8,344 bases of DNA from Vulcanimicrobiia bacterium (GTDB taxonomy: Bacteria; Eremiobacterota; Eremiobacteria; Baltobacterales; Baltobacteraceae). The number at the start of each line of letters is the position of its first letter. Positions within the stretch are counted from its first letter, which is position 1. Location: positions 1-8,344 of the forward strand of contig JAMXLG010000003.1 in assembly GCA_024281135.1 (NCBI GenBank), given 5' to 3'. Of the stretch, positions 6,217-8,344 are shown one piece after another. The translations under genes were made by a program, and so were the position numbers. The notes beneath the pieces were generated by a model. The model made no database searches. It saw only the letters and a list, made by a program, of their open reading frames with translations, and was not told the DNA's origin.

Positions 6217-6420
6217 TTACCGACGCGTTGAACCTGTGACTTGATGCGTGCAGCAGAAGAGATCGCTCTTCCCTTTCACCGGGGTGCATCGAACCTCGAC
6301 GTAGCGTGACACCGTGTGGTTGTGCCGGCACGTATCTTCTAGGCAAATGGATTCGTCGATGAATCTGCACTGAGGACTTTTATGCAGGTGTCGTCCACTG
6401 CTTCCGGGATTGTCTTTCAC
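6217..6420 (-). CDS. Probable small Cys/His-rich protein (67 aa)
   Basis: I do not recognise this protein. From a GTG start it encodes 67 residues with six cysteines (18, 26, 31, 45, 56, 57) and histidines at 33, 35 and 59, giving the spacing C-x7-C-x4-C-x-H-x-H and later CC-x-H. That density suggests metal binding or a small zinc-finger-like fold (inferred). The start lies 12 bases after the stop of the AI-2E transporter gene, and a weak ribosome-binding-like GAGAGA overlaps that stop codon seven bases before the GTG. This is the only gene in the window with such a signal. The ORF nearly fills the 223-base gap between the convergent STAND and transporter genes. Being short, it may still be a chance reading frame. 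Confidence 0.45.
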   Translation of the reverse strand: MKDNPGSSGRHLHKSPQCRFIDESICLEDTCRHNHTVSRYVEVRCTPVKGKSDLFCCTHQVTGSTRR

Positions 6421-6432
6421 GTTAGCGTCTCT

Positions 6433-7473
6433 CTAGTCGAATTGGGCGCGATACCAAGGTTCTCCGAAGTAACGCCAGAGTATCTTGATTAACGCTGCCG
6501 TCGGAACCGCGAGCAGTAGCCCTGGTAAACCGAAGAGTTCGCCTCCCGCAAAGGTCGCCAACATCACGCCGACCGGAGAAATACCAACGTGCTGTCCCAT
6601 GATTTTTGGGACCAATACGTTGTCACTGATCCTCGCGATGACAAACATGATCGCTTGGACCCAAATCACGGTTGAGAGACCTTGGGGAGCACAAAGGACG
6701 GCTGCAATTATCTGCGCGACCACCATGCCGATCATCGGAATTGAATAACCGATGAACGTAACGATGAATAGCACCCAGGGCAGCTTAAATCCCACGATCG
6801 CGGATAGGCCGGCGATCGTTAGTGCGGTAATGGCGCTTACCGTAACCTGGCCGGAGATGTAGCGCCCTAGGGTCTCTGTAATTTCGGCGGAAAGCTTTTG
6901 TGCGGTCTCGCGCTTGCTTGACGGAAACATCTCCGTGAAGCTGTCGCGTATGCTCGTGTCACTCATGAGAAAGAACAAGGAGAGCACGATCGCGGAAAAT
7001 ACGACGAAACAGGTAGTTCCGGCATCGACCATAATCGTGTTGAGCGAACTTAACGACGTACCAAAGAGCGTATCGAAACGTGCGCCGCCCGCCTGACCAA
7101 GATCGGAACCCTGTGGCTGAAGATGCAGGCCGGGGATCCGGTGTTGCAGCCATTCCTGCGTTCCGCTGAGCCAATGTTGGACTGCCACGACGTAGGTCGG
7201 CAGATTCGTTCCAAGCGACTGGATCTGTTGCACGGTCAGTGGCACGATTACCGCGATACCGAGAATCACGAGCAGCGAAAGCCCGGTGAATACCAGCGCA
7301 ATAGCGGCGGGTTTGGGCATCCGTCGCTTTAGCCGCGTCACGAGTGGTTCGGCGCCGAACGCGATCAGCGCACCGATCAAAAGGATGGTAACCGTCCGCG
7401 GAGTGCGCTCGATAAACACCCATGCGAGTACCAAAAGAACAACGACGACGATGGCTAGGGTGCGTCTGTGCAT
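6433..7473 (-). CDS. AI-2E family transporter, membrane protein (346 aa)
   Basis: This is an inner-membrane protein of the AI-2E/PerM/YdiK family (PF01594). Members are associated with export of signalling molecules, ions or other small solutes; the substrate here cannot be told. Hydrophobic segments appear at about residues 5-21, 27-43 and 57-83. An extracytoplasmic stretch (about 85-150) follows, then further segments at about 153-170, 214-236, 238-262 and 265-285, and a final one near 310-335. The family hallmarks are in the C-terminal half: GYSIPMIGMVVAQII, then ISDNVLVPKIMGQHVGISP and GELFGLPGLLLAVPTAALIKIL. Length is normal for the family. The ATG at 7473 opens directly into the first membrane helix. 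It lies 45 bases downstream of the MmyB-like regulator gene on the same strand, suggesting joint transcription and possible control by that regulator. Confidence 0.92.
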   Translation of the reverse strand: MHRRTLAIVVVVLLVLAWVFIERTPRTVTILLIGALIAFGAEPLVTRLKRRMPKPAAIALVFTGLSLLVILGIAVIVPLTVQQIQSLGTNLPTYVVAVQHWLSGTQEWLQHRIPGLHLQPQGSDLGQAGGARFDTLFGTSLSSLNTIMVDAGTTCFVVFSAIVLSLFFLMSDTSIRDSFTEMFPSSKRETAQKLSAEITETLGRYISGQVTVSAITALTIAGLSAIVGFKLPWVLFIVTFIGYSIPMIGMVVAQIIAAVLCAPQGLSTVIWVQAIMFVIARISDNVLVPKIMGQHVGISPVGVMLATFAGGELFGLPGLLLAVPTAALIKILWRYFGEPWYRAQFD

Positions 7474-7518
7474 GGATGTAGTCTAGCGGATAGGTGAGCC
7501 GTATGAAGTAACTCCGAC

Positions 7519-8310
7519 TTACACGGTCGACCGCGAAAGCCAGACCAGACGTTCCCGGCTGTCTCCGTCGGCGCCGCTTTGAATAACGAGTTGTCTTCGC
7601 CCGTTCTGAACGCCGAGCGTCGTGGTCCGCGTGGAAATGACTCCCGCGCGGGGATGGTTGAATGCAAGGTTGAGCCCGGATTCGCGGGGATCGATGACTG
7701 CGAATCGATTCCATTGCTTTTTGAAGTCCGGCAGATTGCGCAGCCGTTGCAGGCTCGCGACGGCGTTCGGCAGTTCTAGCGCCGCGCTCATTCGCAGGAA
7801 ACCGCACACCGTTTCGGCCTTGCGATCCCAGTCGAGGTATAAGCGGCGTGCGGAACTCGATGTGTATACCCACGTCGCGAGATCGAACGGCTCACCTGAT
7901 TTCGATTCTGAGAGCAACCGAAGGCTAGCGTAGAGCTTGTTGCGCGCGAGAAGGCGAAGAGAATCGTCCAAAACAGCTAGTGATGTCGCAATCGACCCGT
8001 CAATGAGGGTTTCGATGACATCTTCGGACGCTTCGACGATATCGCACAATTCAACGGGAACGCAGCAGAGCGCATAGAGATATCGCTGCTCCTGCGGAGC
8101 CAAACGCAGCACCGCGGATACTTTCTTCAAAAAACCCAGAGAAACGCGAGCAACACCGAGTTCAAAGAGTCTGAACCAGGTATCGGAAACGCCGGCGAGC
8201 TCCGCTACTTCGTCTCGACGTAGACCTGTTGCACGTCTTCGTGCCGAACGCACCAATCCCACGTCTTCCGGCTGTAACCGGGCACGGGCGTGTTTGAGAA
8301 AGTCTTGCAT
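7519..8310 (-). CDS. Full-length MmyB-like XRE-family regulator with ligand-binding domain (263 aa)
   Basis: This is a transcription regulator with an N-terminal XRE HTH (about residues 4-75; RARLQPEDVGL, GLRRDEVAELAGVSDTWFRLFE) and a C-terminal PAS-like ligand-binding domain of the MmyB type (about 90-255). Recognisable features of that domain include a Leu-Ala-Arg-Asn-Lys segment, the RRLYLDWDRKAETVCGFLRM block, LRNLPDFKKQWNRFAV, and the closing strands LNLAFNHPRAGVISTRTTTL and RRQLVIQSGADGDS. Unlike the two short paralogues at the left it has the whole usual length. The ATG at 8310 gives a start just before the FL...RARL motif. The frame stays open to the window edge, so a start further upstream is possible. 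No Shine-Dalgarno sequence is visible. It precedes the AI-2E transporter gene by 45 bases, which suggests a ligand-responsive regulator of its own small operon. Confidence 0.88.
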   Translation of the reverse strand: MQDFLKHARARLQPEDVGLVRSARRRATGLRRDEVAELAGVSDTWFRLFELGVARVSLGFLKKVSAVLRLAPQEQRYLYALCCVPVELCDIVEASEDVIETLIDGSIATSLAVLDDSLRLLARNKLYASLRLLSESKSGEPFDLATWVYTSSSARRLYLDWDRKAETVCGFLRMSAALELPNAVASLQRLRNLPDFKKQWNRFAVIDPRESGLNLAFNHPRAGVISTRTTTLGVQNGRRQLVIQSGADGDSRERLVWLSRSTV

Positions 8311-8344
8311 GTCTTGACGTAGGGCCGGCCTGCATCGTCCGAAC
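8311..8344. other. Upstream edge of the MmyB-like gene
   Basis: Thirty-four bases upstream of the regulator contain a perfect 8-base palindrome GGCCGGCC (8323-8330) and, on the plus strand, TTGACG at 8314-8319, which resembles a -35 hexamer pointing out of the window. Too little sequence remains to decide whether this is a divergent promoter or part of a longer coding region. Confidence 0.2.

Noticed and set aside
6260..6300. GGTTCGATGC on the minus strand as a tRNA T-arm
   Set aside because: No acceptor stem, anticodon arm or D-arm can be folded around it.
6322..6331. Perfect palindrome GTGCCGGCAC as terminator or operator
   Set aside because: It has no T-tract or loop for a terminator and sits within the probable Cys/His-rich reading frame, away from any promoter. 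A single 10-base palindrome in GC-rich DNA is weak evidence.
6959..7873. 304-aa open frame on the minus strand
   Set aside because: It lies across the AI-2E and MmyB-like genes in another frame, is extremely Arg-rich and has no family features. It is a shadow of the two real genes.
8331..8344. Possible third copy of the shared dyad at the right edge (ends in CCGAAC)
   Set aside because: Only about six bases match and the sequence is cut by the window edge, so it cannot be distinguished from chance.

Overview
The window is a bacterial chromosome segment, moderately GC-rich by eye, holding seven supportable protein genes plus one probable small one. It is dominated by transcription regulators. 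The organism cannot be fixed from the sequence. The long XRE-HTH/ATPase/TPR regulators, the MmyB-like regulators and the near absence of Shine-Dalgarno sequences would fit a deep-branching soil or acid-habitat phylum such as Candidatus Eremiobacterota (Vulcanimicrobiota), but that is a low-confidence guess. No rRNA, tRNA, CRISPR array, insertion sequence or phage gene was seen.

Left part (1-2836, + strand): the 3' part of a short helix-turn-helix regulator of the MmyB-like XRE type, then, after 41 bases, an 827-residue XRE-HTH + STAND (NB-ARC-like) ATPase + TPR regulator. Middle (2814-3618, - strand): an unrecognised 128-residue protein and, upstream of it, a second short MmyB-like HTH regulator (133 aa). 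A 107-base divergent control region (3619-3725) then leads to a second 827-residue XRE-STAND-TPR regulator (3726-6209, + strand). So a 'short HTH + 827-aa STAND regulator' pair occurs twice: once as a tandem, once divergently transcribed. The short members share 65 of 92 aligned residues by hand count. The HTH domains of the long members share 39 of 68.

Right part (6217-8310, - strand): a likely transcription unit reading leftward, with a full-length MmyB-type regulator carrying its C-terminal ligand-binding domain, an AI-2E family membrane transporter, and a probable 67-residue Cys/His-rich protein.

The main result is the duplicated module and a shared 16-base dyad element (14 of 16 bases identical; CGTT-N7-AACG) just upstream of both STAND genes at 331-346 and 3689-3704. 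This suggests a common operator and possibly cross-regulation. The short HTH proteins lack the ligand-binding domain normal in their family, so the STAND-TPR partner may be the sensor of the pair. This is inference. It could be a regulatory switch or a stress/defence sensor; no nuclease or other toxic effector domain is visible.
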